From Pseudomonadota bacterium (GTDB lineage Bacteria; Pseudomonadota; Alphaproteobacteria; Rhizobiales; Rhizobiaceae), in NCBI GenBank assembly GCA_023451915.1, contig JAEXXS010000449.1:1-6862 (forward strand): a stretch of 6,862 nucleotides of DNA, read 5' to 3'. A model generated the notes under the pieces. The model did not search any database and was not told the DNA's origin. It saw nothing but the letters and a program-made list of their open reading frames with translations. A program made the translations under genes and the position numbers. Positions within the stretch are counted from its first letter, which is position 1, and each line of letters begins with the position of its first letter. Below, in pieces: positions 1-5,835 of this stretch.

Positions 1-1110
1 ACCGGGGCCGTAATCGTCAAGCAGGCGTTGCCCTATGTGCGCCTCGTCGGCGAAAGCTGGCCGCTTCCCCTTAAGCGCTCATTTTTTGAATATCACGCGC
101 TCAAGCGTCAGGGCACACGTGATCCTGGCATGGTGCCGGAAATCCTGTTCTTTGACGAAGCGCAGGCCATCATCGTCATGGAGTTTTTAACGCCGCACAT
201 CATTTTGCGCCGTGCTTTGATCGACGGTCGCGAGCTTCCCAAGATCGGTCGTGATCTTGGCCTGTTTGTTGCTCGTACCCTCTTCCGTGGTTCCGATCTT
301 TCCATGGCGACGCGCGATAAGAAAGCCGATGTCGCCCTGTTCTCCGACAATGTCGAACTTTGCGATATCACGGAAAACCTTGTCTTTTCCGATCCATATT
401 TCGAGGCCAAGCTCAACCATCACACCACGCCGCAACTCGATCCAATCGTGGCGGAACTGCGCGCAGACCGTGAACTCAAGGTAGAAGCGCAGCGGTTGAA
501 GCACCTCTTCTGCGCCAAGGCGGAGACACTTTGCCATGGCGATCTTCATACCGGTTCCGTCATGGTGACCGACGACGAGACGCGCGTCATTGATCCGGAA
601 TTTGCCTTTTACGGACCGATCAGCTTCGACATCGGTATGCTGATCGCCAATTTCTGGATGAGCTATTTTTCGCAGGCCGGTCATGAAACCGCTCCCGGCG
701 CTCGTGACAGTATGCGCGTTTATCTGCTCAATACGATCGACACGCTTTGGGAAACATTCCGCGTGGAATTCGCCGATCTGTGGCGTACGGAACGGAAGGG
801 TATCCTCTATCAGGCAAGTCTTTTCGAAGATCGCCAAGACCCGCTTGCCGCTGAACAGGCGCTCAACATCGTCATCAATGAGGTATGGCACGAAATGCTG
901 GGTTTTGCCGGTATCGAAACCCACCGCCGCATCCTTGGCCTTGCTCACAATGCCGATTTCGAAACCATCACCGACCCCGACCGGCGCGCCTCCTGCGAGA
1001 GCAAGGCATTGAAGTTCGGGCGTCACCTCGCCGTCAACCGGCAGCGTATCCATAGTCTGCGGGATATCCGCGAGACGGTGGAGCGGCTTGAAAAGGAGAT
1101 CCTTGCGTGA
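1..1110 (+). CDS. mtnK: 5-methylthioribose kinase MtnK (5'-truncated by window edge)
   Basis: Phosphorylates 5-methylthio-D-ribose at C1 with ATP in the cytosol, the entry step for recycling methylthioadenosine after the nucleoside is hydrolysed. The frame is open from base 1, and 369 codons are visible before the TGA. The first residues read [20 protein letters not shown], which matches the region about 50 residues into known MtnK proteins of roughly 400 aa. The true start therefore lies upstream, and the TTG at position 28 is not a real start. The kinase signature HGDLHTGS begins at visible codon 179, with the catalytic Asp at codon 181. The metal-binding segment [11 protein letters not shown] has its Asp at codon 198, followed by FDIG. 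These belong to the APH/choline-kinase-like fold, and the ITE-L-F-DPY segment is also MtnK-like. The stop overlaps the mtnA start. Some relatives also accept 5-deoxyribose, so the physiological substrate is not certain. Confidence 0.93.
   Translation, partial: TGAVIVKQALPYVRLVGESWPLPLKRSFFEYHALKRQGTRDPGMVPEILFFDEAQAIIVMEFLTPHIILRRALIDGRELPKIGRDLGLFVARTLFRGSDLSMATRDKKADVALFSDNVELCDITENLVFSDPYFEAKLNHHTTPQLDPIVAELRADRELKVEAQRLKHLFCAKAETLCHGDLHTGSVMVTDDETRVIDPEFAFYGPISFDIGMLIANFWMSYFSQAGHETAPGARDSMRVYLLNTIDTLWETFRVEFADLWRTERKGILYQASLFEDRQDPLAAEQALNIVINEVWHEMLGFAGIETHRRILGLAHNADFETITDPDRRASCESKALKFGRHLAVNRQRIHSLRDIRETVERLEKEILA
1093..1098 (+). promoter_or_regulatory. Ribosome binding site of mtnA
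   Basis: AAGGAG lies inside the last codons of mtnK, 8 bases before the GTG at 1107. It supports GTG as the mtnA start and the 4-base GTGA overlap with the mtnK stop, an arrangement typical of translational coupling. Confidence 0.8.
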
Positions 1111-2201
1111 AAGTCGGAGAACGCCACTACCATACGATCTGGCTGAACGAAGACGGTCGCTCTGTTGACATCATCGACCAGCGCTGGCTGCCGCATGAGT
1201 TCCGTGTGGTAACGCTGAAAACCGTCGCCGATGTCGCCGATGCTATTCGCGACATGTGGGTGCGTGGCGCGCCGCTGATCGGTGTCACAGCTGCCTATGG
1301 CGTCGCCATTGCGATGGCGAACGATTCCTCCGACGCACATCTTGATGCCGTCTGGGAAGAGCTCAACGAGACGCGCCCCACCGCCATCAACCTGCGCTGG
1401 GCGCTGAATGCGATGCGTGAATATCTGCGCCCTTTACCGGAAGCTGACCGTGCGGATGCTGCCTACAAGCGCGCAGCCGAGATCGCCGATGAAGATGTCG
1501 AGCTCAATCGCGCTATCGGCGCGAATGGCCTCGATGTTATCCGCAAAATTGCGGCAAAAAAGAAGCCGGGAGAGCCCGTGCGCATCCTTACGCATTGCAA
1601 CGCTGGCTGGCTTGCGACCGTCGATTATGGCACGGCGACCGCGCCGATCTATATGGCGGTCGAGGAAGGAATCCCGGTCCACGTCTATGTCGATGAGACG
1701 CGTCCACGTAATCAGGGCGCCTATCTGACGGCCTGGGAAATGAACGGCCATGGCGTGCCGCACACGCTGATCGTCGACAATGCCGGAGGGCATCTGATGC
1801 AGCATGGCGATATCGACATGGTGATCGTCGGCACGGATCGCACCACGGCAAATGGTGATGTCTGCAACAAGATCGGCACCTATCTCAAGGCGCTAGCAGC
1901 GCGCGACAACGACGTACCCTTCTATGTTGCGCTCCCCTCGCCGACCATCGACTGGACAGTGCATGACGGCGTCAAGGAAATCCCCATTGAGGAGCGGACC
2001 GCTGACGAAGTAAGCTTCGTCCAGGGCCGAGCAGCCGATGGCTCCATTGCGAGCGTCCGCATCTCGCCAGAAGGCAGCCCCGCCGCCAACCCCGCTTTCG
2101 ACGTCACACCAGCGCGTCTTATTACAGGTCTCATCACGGAGCGCGGCATCGCAACGCCATCATCCGAAGGCCTGAAAGCGCTCTTCCCGGAAAGGAGCTG
2201 A
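1107..2201 (+). CDS. mtnA: S-methyl-5-thioribose-1-phosphate isomerase MtnA
   Basis: Interconverts 5-methylthioribose-1-phosphate (an aldose hemiacetal phosphate) and 5-methylthioribulose-1-phosphate; it acts directly after MtnK. The product of 364 aa is full length for the family, which is related to eIF2B alpha/beta/delta subunits. Visible motifs are [14 protein letters not shown] near residues 52-65, [10 protein letters not shown] with the presumed catalytic Cys164, [16 protein letters not shown] near 196, and [19 protein letters not shown] with the presumed catalytic Asp244. Cys164 and Asp244 correspond to the Cys/Asp pair known from Bacillus MtnA. The substrate-loop sequence [13 protein letters not shown] differs slightly from the TDRIAANGDVANK that I recall as usual, but it keeps the Asp and the NGD-NKIGTY core. 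The GTG start overlaps the mtnK TGA (GTGA) and has AAGGAG upstream. Relatives isomerise 5-deoxyribose-1-phosphate or ribose-1,5-bisphosphate; the adjacent mtnK favours methylthioribose or 5-deoxyribose. Confidence 0.95.
   Translation: MKVGERHYHTIWLNEDGRSVDIIDQRWLPHEFRVVTLKTVADVADAIRDMWVRGAPLIGVTAAYGVAIAMANDSSDAHLDAVWEELNETRPTAINLRWALNAMREYLRPLPEADRADAAYKRAAEIADEDVELNRAIGANGLDVIRKIAAKKKPGEPVRILTHCNAGWLATVDYGTATAPIYMAVEEGIPVHVYVDETRPRNQGAYLTAWEMNGHGVPHTLIVDNAGGHLMQHGDIDMVIVGTDRTTANGDVCNKIGTYLKALAARDNDVPFYVALPSPTIDWTVHDGVKEIPIEERTADEVSFVQGRAADGSIASVRISPEGSPAANPAFDVTPARLITGLITERGIATPSSEGLKALFPERS
2192..2197 (+). promoter_or_regulatory. Ribosome binding site of the transketolase N-terminal gene
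   Basis: AAGGAG lies in the last codons of mtnA, 8 bases before the ATG at 2206. The mtnA stop falls between this site and the ATG, so a ribosome finishing mtnA sits on the initiation region. Confidence 0.75.
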
Positions 2202-2205
2202 GACG

Positions 2206-3141
2206 ATGGCTTTGACCAACCAAAAATCAACCGAGGATATTGCGCTCGGTATCCGTCGACGTGTCTTTTTCCATACAATGAAGAATAATGGCGGTTATCT
2301 GAGCCAGGCCTGTTCCGCCGCCGAGAGCCTTGCGCTTCTTTATAATGAGTTGTTGACGCTCGGCGAACCAACCCTGCCGAAAGTGCCTTTGCCTTTCCGT
2401 GGCGTACCCTCGGCCCATAATCCGGATGCCTTCACCGGCGCAGGATACCACGGGCCCGTCGGTTCGAACTTTGACCGCTTCTTCATTTCGCCCGCCCATT
2501 ATGCGCTCGTCATCTATTCCGCGCTGATCGAGATGGGGCGGATGGACGAACATGCACTCGACCACTTCAATAAGGACGGCGGCTCGGTCGAAATGATCGG
2601 CGCTGAGCATAGCCCTGGCATGGAAGTGACCACCGGCTCGCTGGCGCAGGGACTTTCCATGGCCTCTGGCGTCGCCTGGGCGCGACTGCGGAACAAGGAA
2701 CCGGGCAAGGTCTGGGTCTATATGTCCGACGGCGAATTCCAGGAAGGCCAGACCTGGGAATGTCTCGCGGCAATGAGCTACCACAAGATCGACAACATCC
2801 GCGTCATTGTCGACGTGAACCGCCAGCAATGCGATGGGGCCATGTCTTCCGTACTTGACCTCGGCGATCTCGCGAACCGCGTGGCGTCTTTCGGCGTCAC
2901 CTGCTGTTCGGTGGATGGCCATGATCTGGGTGCGCTGCGTGATGCCGCTAAAAGCGCAGAGGCTGGCAAGCCGCTCGTCATCCTCGCCAACACTTCCCCG
3001 TACCAGGGCATGGATTTCCTGAAGAAGCGTTTCCCGCGCCTGCACTATGTCCGATTCAAGAGCACTGAAGAGAGGCTGGAAATGCAAACGGCTCTTGCCG
3101 CCGAACTCGGCATCGATCTCACTGCGATGGAAGGGGCCTGA
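2206..3141 (+). CDS. Transketolase, N-terminal (thiamine-diphosphate-binding) subunit
   Basis: This is the pyrophosphate-binding half of a split, thiamine-diphosphate-dependent transketolase (311 aa). It should pair with the product of the next gene to form the active site. The cofactor motif is SDGEFQEGQTWE at residues 174-185, closing with DVN (Asn205) and QCDG, a GDG-to-N motif in which the first Gly is Ser. His98 in FISPAHYA matches the conserved His of the usual LSKGHA motif, and GAEHSPGMEVTTGSLAQGL (residues 132-150) matches the GHP/GSLGQGL region. The N-terminal segment MKNNGGYLSQACSAAE (residues 25-40) replaces the usual HxGHPGGSLSAAE, so one His commonly near the diphosphate or substrate is absent. 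The cofactor site seems functional, but the substrate pocket may differ from housekeeping transketolase. It sits 4 bases after mtnA. An alternative is a subunit pair acting on another branched or modified ketose phosphate, such as apulose-4-phosphate. Confidence 0.9.
   Translation: MALTNQKSTEDIALGIRRRVFFHTMKNNGGYLSQACSAAESLALLYNELLTLGEPTLPKVPLPFRGVPSAHNPDAFTGAGYHGPVGSNFDRFFISPAHYALVIYSALIEMGRMDEHALDHFNKDGGSVEMIGAEHSPGMEVTTGSLAQGLSMASGVAWARLRNKEPGKVWVYMSDGEFQEGQTWECLAAMSYHKIDNIRVIVDVNRQQCDGAMSSVLDLGDLANRVASFGVTCCSVDGHDLGALRDAAKSAEAGKPLVILANTSPYQGMDFLKKRFPRLHYVRFKSTEERLEMQTALAAELGIDLTAMEGA
3131..3136 (+). promoter_or_regulatory. Ribosome binding site of the transketolase C-terminal gene
   Basis: AAGGGG lies 7 bases before the ATG at 3144, within the last codons of the N-terminal subunit gene. 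It supports ATG 3144 as the start and a 2-base gap between the subunit genes. Confidence 0.65.
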
Positions 3142-3143
3142 CC

Positions 3144-4145
3144 ATGGTCGAAATCGTCAACCGCCCCTATGCCACGGCTTTCGAGGCCTTCGCAGCCGCG
3201 CGTCCGGAAGTTTTGTGCCTTTCGGCTGACCTCACCTCGTCCTGCGAAGTCGACGGTTTTCGGGACCGGCATCCAGAGCAGTTTCTCACTCTTGGCATGG
3301 CCGAACAGAATATGTTGTCCTTTGCAGGCGGCCTCGCCATGCAGGGTTACCGGCCTTTCATCCATACCTTTTCGGTATTTCTCTATCGCCGTCCCTATGA
3401 CCAGCTGATCAACTCGATTGCCTATTCCAACCGCAAGGTCCGGCTGATGGGATTCCTTCCCGGTATCACAACGCCGGGCGGCATAACGCATCAGGCAATC
3501 GAAGATATTGCCGTATTGCGTGCGATACCGAATATGACGATCCTCGAAACAGGTGATGCGACGGAAGTCGAAACCGTGCTGGAAGTCGCCGACAGCATCG
3601 ACGGCCCGGTCTATGTGCGCATCCTGCGCGGGGAAGTGCCGCGTCTATTTTCGACGCCCTTTGCGTTCAACAAACTGCGCACGCTTTCGGAAGGTGAAGA
3701 CATTCTCGTCGTCTCTTCCGGCGTATGTACCGAAGAAGCGCTGCGGGCCATAGGTCCGCTCGCCGCACGTGGTGTCGGCATACACCATCTTCACGCCTCG
3801 ACACTGAAGCCCTTCGATAGGAATGGCCTTTTGAAAGCCGCACGCGGTAAAAAAGGCATCGTCACGCTGGAGAACCACACCATCGTCGGCGGACTTGGAT
3901 CTCTGGTCGCAGAAATCCTCGCAGAAGAGGGGCTAGGCATCCGCCTTAAGCGTCTCGGTCTTAACGACACTTTTGCCCATGGCGCTTCGAAACCTTATCT
4001 CATGAAGAAATATGGTCTCGATGCGGGGGCGCTGGTTGCGGCGATAGAAGAGCTTGTCGGCAAGAAGCTCGCTATCGGCCAGGAAGAACTGGCAGAAGTT
4101 CGTCTCGATCATGTGCATTCCGCACAGAAGGCCGAGGCCCTCTGA
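3144..4145 (+). CDS. Transketolase, C-terminal (pyrimidine-binding) subunit
   Basis: This is the pyrimidine-binding half plus the C-terminal domain of the split transketolase (333 aa). With the preceding 311 aa the total is about 644 residues, close to a one-chain transketolase. The cofactor-activating Glu is Glu54 in LGMAEQNM. It is followed by FIHTFSVFLYRRPYDQ (residues 72-87), like the F-x-F---R-x-DQ ring-stacking segment, and by GGITHQAIEDIAVLRAIPNM (residues 112-131), in which His116 matches the conserved GPTHQ-ED segment. The C-terminal domain (about residue 185 on) has the usual SSGVCTEEAL and ENHTIVGGLGSLVAEILAE motifs. A tail of about 25 polar, charged residues follows residue 308. 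The gene starts 2 bases after its partner's stop and its own TGA overlaps the RLP start by one base. The subunit pairing is secure by family; the donor and acceptor sugars are not known from sequence. Confidence 0.92.
   Translation: MVEIVNRPYATAFEAFAAARPEVLCLSADLTSSCEVDGFRDRHPEQFLTLGMAEQNMLSFAGGLAMQGYRPFIHTFSVFLYRRPYDQLINSIAYSNRKVRLMGFLPGITTPGGITHQAIEDIAVLRAIPNMTILETGDATEVETVLEVADSIDGPVYVRILRGEVPRLFSTPFAFNKLRTLSEGEDILVVSSGVCTEEALRAIGPLAARGVGIHHLHASTLKPFDRNGLLKAARGKKGIVTLENHTIVGGLGSLVAEILAEEGLGIRLKRLGLNDTFAHGASKPYLMKKYGLDAGALVAAIEELVGKKLAIGQEELAEVRLDHVHSAQKAEAL
4134..4137 (+). promoter_or_regulatory. Weak ribosome binding site and TGATG coupling junction of the RLP gene
   Basis: GAGG lies 7 bases before ATG 4145 and is the weakest Shine-Dalgarno sequence in the operon. 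The stop and start share one base (TGATG, 4143-4147), so translation of the RLP probably depends on re-initiation by ribosomes finishing the transketolase gene. Confidence 0.5.
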
Positions 4146-5266
4146 TGGCCGCGCGCTTTACGGTCACCTATTTCGTGCGCGCTGCTGACGAAGCCGAAGC
4201 CCGCGGGCGGGCGCTTGATATAGCGCTGGAACAGACCGTGGAAATTCCACGCAACGTCGTACCGAAAGGTTATGTTGAAGACGAGATACTCGGTCAGCTA
4301 GAAAGCCTTCACAGAGCCCCTGAAGGCAGGCCGGGATTTCTCGCCGCAATCTCCTATTCGGAGGATGATGTGGGCGGGGACTTCCTGCAGTTCCTCAACA
4401 TCGTCTTCGGCAACAGCTCCATCAAACCGGGCATCAAGGTGGAAGACATTGGCTTGTCGCCCGGCTTGCTTGATTTGTGCAAGGGACCGCGCCACGGCAT
4501 TGACGGATTGCGGGCCCGGGCCGGTGTCGGTCAACAGCCATTGCTGATGTCCGCTATCAAACCGGTCGGTCTTTCAACCGCAACCCTTGCCCGTCTCGCG
4601 CATGATTTTGCGCTGGGCGGCATGCATTTTGTCAAGGACGATCACGGTCTCGTCAACCAGAAGACCGCACCCTTTGAGGAGCGGCTGAAGGCCTGCGTGG
4701 AATCTGTCGGCGAGGCGAATGTGAAGAGCGGTGGTCGCACGAGCTTCGTGCCCAACATCACCGGCCCGGCCACCGCCATCATCGAGCGGGCAAAACAGGC
4801 TCAGGAATGGGGCGCGGGGGGAGTCATGATCGCTCCGGCGCTCGCCGGTTACGACGTCGTGCGTACACTTGGGGCAGATCCGGACTTTTCCCTGCCAATC
4901 GTCTCACATCCCGCCTTTTCCGGCGCAAATGTCGTCTCGCCCGATGGTGGCTTCTCGCACCGCGCCTTTTTTGGCAAATTGCACCGCCTGATGGGCGCCG
5001 ACGCCGTGGTCTATCCGAATTTCGGGGGCCGCTTCGGCTTTACACGCGAGGAATGCCTGTCGATTGCAAAAGCCTGTGCCGACGACATGGGTGGGCCCAA
5101 GGCCATCGTCGCTGCACCGGGCGGGGGCATGACTTTTGCCCGTATCCCGGAAATGCGCGAGGCCTACGGCAACGATGTGATGTATCTCGTTGGAGGCGCT
5201 TTGCTATCGGAACCTGACCTCGTCAGCGCCTGCAAGCGGCTCGTTGCAGCAACGAAAGGACAGTAA
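4145..5266 (+). CDS. RuBisCO-like protein (form IV), putative 5-methylthioribulose-1-phosphate isomerase
   Basis: A RuBisCO large-subunit homologue of 373 aa, shorter than true RuBisCO and within the usual RLP range. It probably isomerises the MtnA product by proton transfers on an enediolate; by analogy with the R. rubrum RLP the product would be 1-methylthioxylulose-5-phosphate. Motifs in order are LNIVFGNSSIKPGI (residues 84-97, the N123 region), SAIKPVGLS (136-144) with Lys139 at the K175 position, GGMHFVKDDHGLVNQ (158-172), SHPAFSG (254-260), YPNFGGRFGF (290-299), and APGGGMTFARIPEMREAYG (324-342, the phosphate-binding glycines). Lys164 matches the carbamylated Lys201 and Asp166 matches Asp203. 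His167 stands where RuBisCO has the metal ligand Glu204. The second lysine of KPKxG (K177) is lost, and the loop-6 Lys334 has no counterpart, so carboxylase or oxygenase activity is not expected. ATG 4145 overlaps the preceding stop. Another possible role is that of RLPs acting on 3-oxo-isoapionate-4-phosphate, but the mtnK-mtnA context argues against it. Confidence 0.88.
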   Translation: MAARFTVTYFVRAADEAEARGRALDIALEQTVEIPRNVVPKGYVEDEILGQLESLHRAPEGRPGFLAAISYSEDDVGGDFLQFLNIVFGNSSIKPGIKVEDIGLSPGLLDLCKGPRHGIDGLRARAGVGQQPLLMSAIKPVGLSTATLARLAHDFALGGMHFVKDDHGLVNQKTAPFEERLKACVESVGEANVKSGGRTSFVPNITGPATAIIERAKQAQEWGAGGVMIAPALAGYDVVRTLGADPDFSLPIVSHPAFSGANVVSPDGGFSHRAFFGKLHRLMGADAVVYPNFGGRFGFTREECLSIAKACADDMGGPKAIVAAPGGGMTFARIPEMREAYGNDVMYLVGGALLSEPDLVSACKRLVAATKGQ

Positions 5267-5612
5267 CGACCGGCTCATTAAACAGGGCATGGGTGCGACC
5301 CGATGAAGGCATGCGAGTATGTCTGTTTTCGCGACGAATACTTGAAACCGATCCGCGTCGGAAAACACTGCATGCCCTCCATATTCTTGTCGCTTCGGCT
5401 CCAGCGGTCCATTGGATAGCCAAAAGGCTTGAGCGCCGTCAAAGCGGCTGGTCTGATAGTCCAGCATACTCAAAAGCCCACGCTGAACTGAACACCCGTG
5501 TGCTTCTCTACTGACGCTGCTTATCCACTCGCTCCAGGATGCTGCTCGAACAGGCCTGCCGATACACCCGTTTGGCGATTATGTAACCGTATCATCATCT
5601 GATAAGCACTGT

Positions 5613-5647
5613 CTTAACTATTCCAGCGCTGCACAAGCTGAGTTAAG
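5613..5647. repeat. Inverted repeat CTTAACT / AGTTAAG enclosing a CAGCGCTG palindrome
   Basis: CTTAACT (5613-5619) and its exact reverse complement AGTTAAG (5641-5647) are separated by 21 bases, which contain the perfect 8-base palindrome CAGCGCTG at 5624-5631. It may be a protein-binding site or a hairpin in a leader RNA about 190 bases upstream of ltrA. A 7-base repeat can arise by chance in a stretch this size, so the functional reading is weak. Confidence 0.3.
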
Positions 5648-5823
5648 GTCGAGAGTCCCGGCCCCGTTTTCAAAGGATAGACTGTAGTGAGGCGGACCGC
5701 CCAAACGCGCCCGCATGATCAGTTCCAGAATGAGCGTCACCAATCGTTCGCAAGGAGGCCCGCCGACGATCCTTCCCAATTTCCGCAAGTTTTCGGCACT
5801 TATTATCTGATGCTCTTCACACC

Positions 5824-5828
5824 AAGGA
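5824..5828 (+). promoter_or_regulatory. Ribosome binding site of ltrA
   Basis: AAGGA lies 7 bases before ATG 5836. It supports this start, which is also where LtrA-family similarity begins. Confidence 0.7.
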
Positions 5829-5835
5829 TTAGTCC

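Larger units (their letters stand above)
5267..5835. other. Intergenic region between the RLP operon and ltrA
   Basis: About 569 bases with no convincing gene. Short open frames exist on both strands (for example 5293-5514 plus and 5204-5473 minus, the latter running back into the RLP gene) but show no recognisable motif and no good ribosome binding site. No tRNA, IS end or CRISPR-like repeat was seen. Short inverted repeats occur: GGGT/ACCC at 5291-5301, GCCG/CGGC at 5435-5448, CTTAACT/AGTTAAG at 5613-5647, and GGCGG/CCGCC around 5696. None is followed by a T run, so a Rho-independent terminator for the operon is not evident. The ltrA promoter probably lies in the last 150 bases; TATTAT at 5801-5806 is a possible -10 box, but no matching -35 box is clear. 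Confidence 0.6.

Noticed and set aside
28..30. TTG at position 28 as the mtnK start
   Set aside because: The frame is open to base 1 and upstream codons (TGAVIVKQ) match the MtnK family, so the protein starts before the window.
187..1053. 288-codon open frame on the minus strand inside mtnK
   Set aside because: Antisense to a well-supported gene in high-GC coding sequence, with no recognisable motif; a shadow frame.
2227..3087. 286-codon open frame on the minus strand inside the transketolase N gene
   Set aside because: Antisense shadow of a gene with clear thiamine-diphosphate motifs; no domain seen.
4145..5266. True RuBisCO large subunit (CO2 fixation)
   Set aside because: Too short, lacks K177 and K334 equivalents and has His at the Glu204 position; no small subunit or phosphoribulokinase gene is nearby.
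2206..5266. D-apiose catabolic cluster (apulose-4-phosphate transketolase plus apionate-pathway RLP)
   Set aside because: Both protein types occur in apiose pathways, but no apiose isomerase, apulose kinase, apionate dehydrogenase or 3-oxo-isoapionate kinase is visible, and the genes are fused into an operon with mtnK and mtnA. Genes outside the window could change this.
5291..5301. GGGTGCGACCC as a Rho-independent terminator of the operon
   Set aside because: Only a 4-base stem with a 3-base loop and no following T run.
5293..5514. 73-codon plus-strand open frame after the RLP gene
   Set aside because: GTG start with no Shine-Dalgarno sequence, no recognisable motif, and composition unlike the flanking genes.
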